From Galaxea fascicularis (taxonomy: Eukaryota; Cnidaria; Anthozoa; Scleractinia; Euphylliidae), in assembly GCA_948470475.1 (NCBI GenBank), contig OX419338.1, positions 13,168,072 through 13,232,071 of the forward strand: a stretch of 64,000 nt of DNA, in the 5' to 3' direction. This document shows, piece after piece, positions 63,294 through 64,000 of the stretch. The translations under genes and the position numbers were made by a program. The notes beneath the pieces are model-generated. The model saw nothing but the letters and a program-made list of their open reading frames with translations. It had not been told where the DNA came from and did no database searches. Positions within the stretch are counted from its first letter, which is position 1. The number at the start of each line of letters is the position of its first letter.

Positions 63294-64000
63294 ATTAGAG
63301 ATGGGAATGCAAAATCAGGACCACCCAGTGGCAAATTCACCACTGTTAATTTAATTGATCCATCTGAGCTTCAACCAATCAGTGAAAAGGAATATTAATA
63401 CTGGGACAGGGTTCATATGGCTGGTGCATTTTAAAGTCTTTCACAAGATTAAAGGTTCTTGTGGCAGAAAAACAATGTCTGACGCAAAGCACTAAAGAGA
63501 TGGTAAAGGAGGCACAAATAATGCAGGCTCTCACACACAAAAACATTCCTGCAATAATAGGCATCCAGCTTGAAAGAGAGCCCATATCTCTAGTGATGGA
63601 GTTCAAAGGGGAAGAAAATACATCCATAACAGTCAGTAAACTATTGTATTGCAAGGAATCCAATGGTATATTAGAGAAAGTTAAAAGTTCACTGACAAGC
63701 AAAGACTGGCTGATCATTTGTCATGATATCACAGATGCTCTTGCTCACATTCACTCCAAAGGCTTTCTTCATTGTACATGATCTTAAATCAAACAATGTT
63801 CTTGTTTGTGATAAACATGGCCAGATCATAGACTTTGAAAAGGCCTGTGACAGCTAGTTCATTTCCTCCAGCAAAGAAGTACACTTTTCACTATGGCCAC
63901 ATTGCTCCTGAAGTTTTGAATGGCACCCATTGTAGCAAAGCTAGTGATGTTTATTACCTTGGCCAAATCCTGCATGAAGAAGCTACAAAGCAAGAAATTC
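63294..64000 (+). pseudogene. Protein-kinase domain, exon 2 (broken, runs off the window)
   Basis: Phase 0 entry: IRDGNAKSGPPSGKFTTVNL, DPSELQPISEKEY, then TAA. One frame over, LGQGSYGWC (glycine-rich loop, 63,401) leads to LKVLVAEKQC, the KEMVKEAQIMQAL helix, NIPAIIG, LVMEF hinge, DALAHIHSKGFLH and, after a 4-base ACAT insertion at about 63,776, DLKSNNVLV (catalytic loop). The metal-binding DFG reads DFE at 63,831-63,839. After a stop (63,854) and another shift comes HIAPEVLNG and SKASDVYYLG. At least three frame breaks plus the DFE change mean no active kinase. Confidence 0.82.

Noticed and set aside
1..64000. Bacterial origin, operons or CRISPR arrays
   Set aside because: Spliced exons, SINEs, LINEs and LTR elements show a eukaryotic genome. 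The short repeats present have no regular spacer pattern and there are no cas-like genes.

Overview
This is an animal (eukaryotic) nuclear genome window, most likely from an anthozoan cnidarian such as a stony coral. It is AT-rich and intron-containing, and it is dominated by transposable elements: Penelope-like elements with hammerhead-like motifs, a BEL/Pao LTR element, a DIRS/Ngaro-like tyrosine-recombinase element, CR1-like LINEs, tRNA-derived SINEs and foldback elements. Only three host-type gene fragments are convincing. These are a minus-strand extracellular gene with a VWC-like region and an LDL-receptor class A exon (10.4-11.0 kb), a plus-strand gene ending in an ALK/LTK-type glycine-rich domain (54.2-55.8 kb), and a two-exon, frame-broken protein-kinase relative at the right edge (61.8-64.0 kb). 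The species assignment is inference.

Layout. 0-7 kb: small hypothetical ORFs, foldback/TIR elements, degenerate tandem repeats and the first copy of a long dispersed repeat called here family R. 7.4-9.9 kb: an insertion that splits this R copy and holds a head-to-head pair of Penelope-like 3' ends plus a tRNA-like gene. 10.3-11 kb: VWC/LDLa exons. 11.8-16.6 kb: a long R copy and a second, interrupted one. 17.7-22 kb: a dead LINE, a hAT-like miniature element, a (GT)n tract, a foldback and a Penelope-type terminus. 22.7-25.1 kb: internally deleted tyrosine-recombinase element (copy A). 27.1-39.1 kb: longer copy B of that element. A complete BEL/Pao element (31,379-38,579) sits inside its SGNH-hydrolase ORF, flanked by an exact 5-bp duplication. 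39.1-44.2 kb: a near full-length but dead Penelope-like element plus a SINE, between 0.6-0.75 kb direct repeats. 44.9-48.2 kb: a CR1-like LINE cut by one solo LTR and one LTR-like insertion. 48.4-58.3 kb: Penelope fragments, a foldback, another R copy with a miniature element inside it, the glycine-rich gene, and a second head-to-head Penelope insertion with a 10-bp target duplication. 59-61.2 kb: a LINE 3' end and a deeply nested set of foldbacks. 61.8-64 kb: the kinase pseudogene.

How the parts relate. Most of the window is layered transposition history rather than an operating gene set. Several layers can be ordered in time because each insertion splits a recognisable older element and leaves a target duplication. 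The most interesting shared theme is a hammerhead-ribozyme-like core (CTGANGA, short stem, GAAAC GTC) at the 3' ends of the Penelope-like elements. It appears with covarying stems in four unrelated sequence contexts. All alignments are by eye; no database search was possible.
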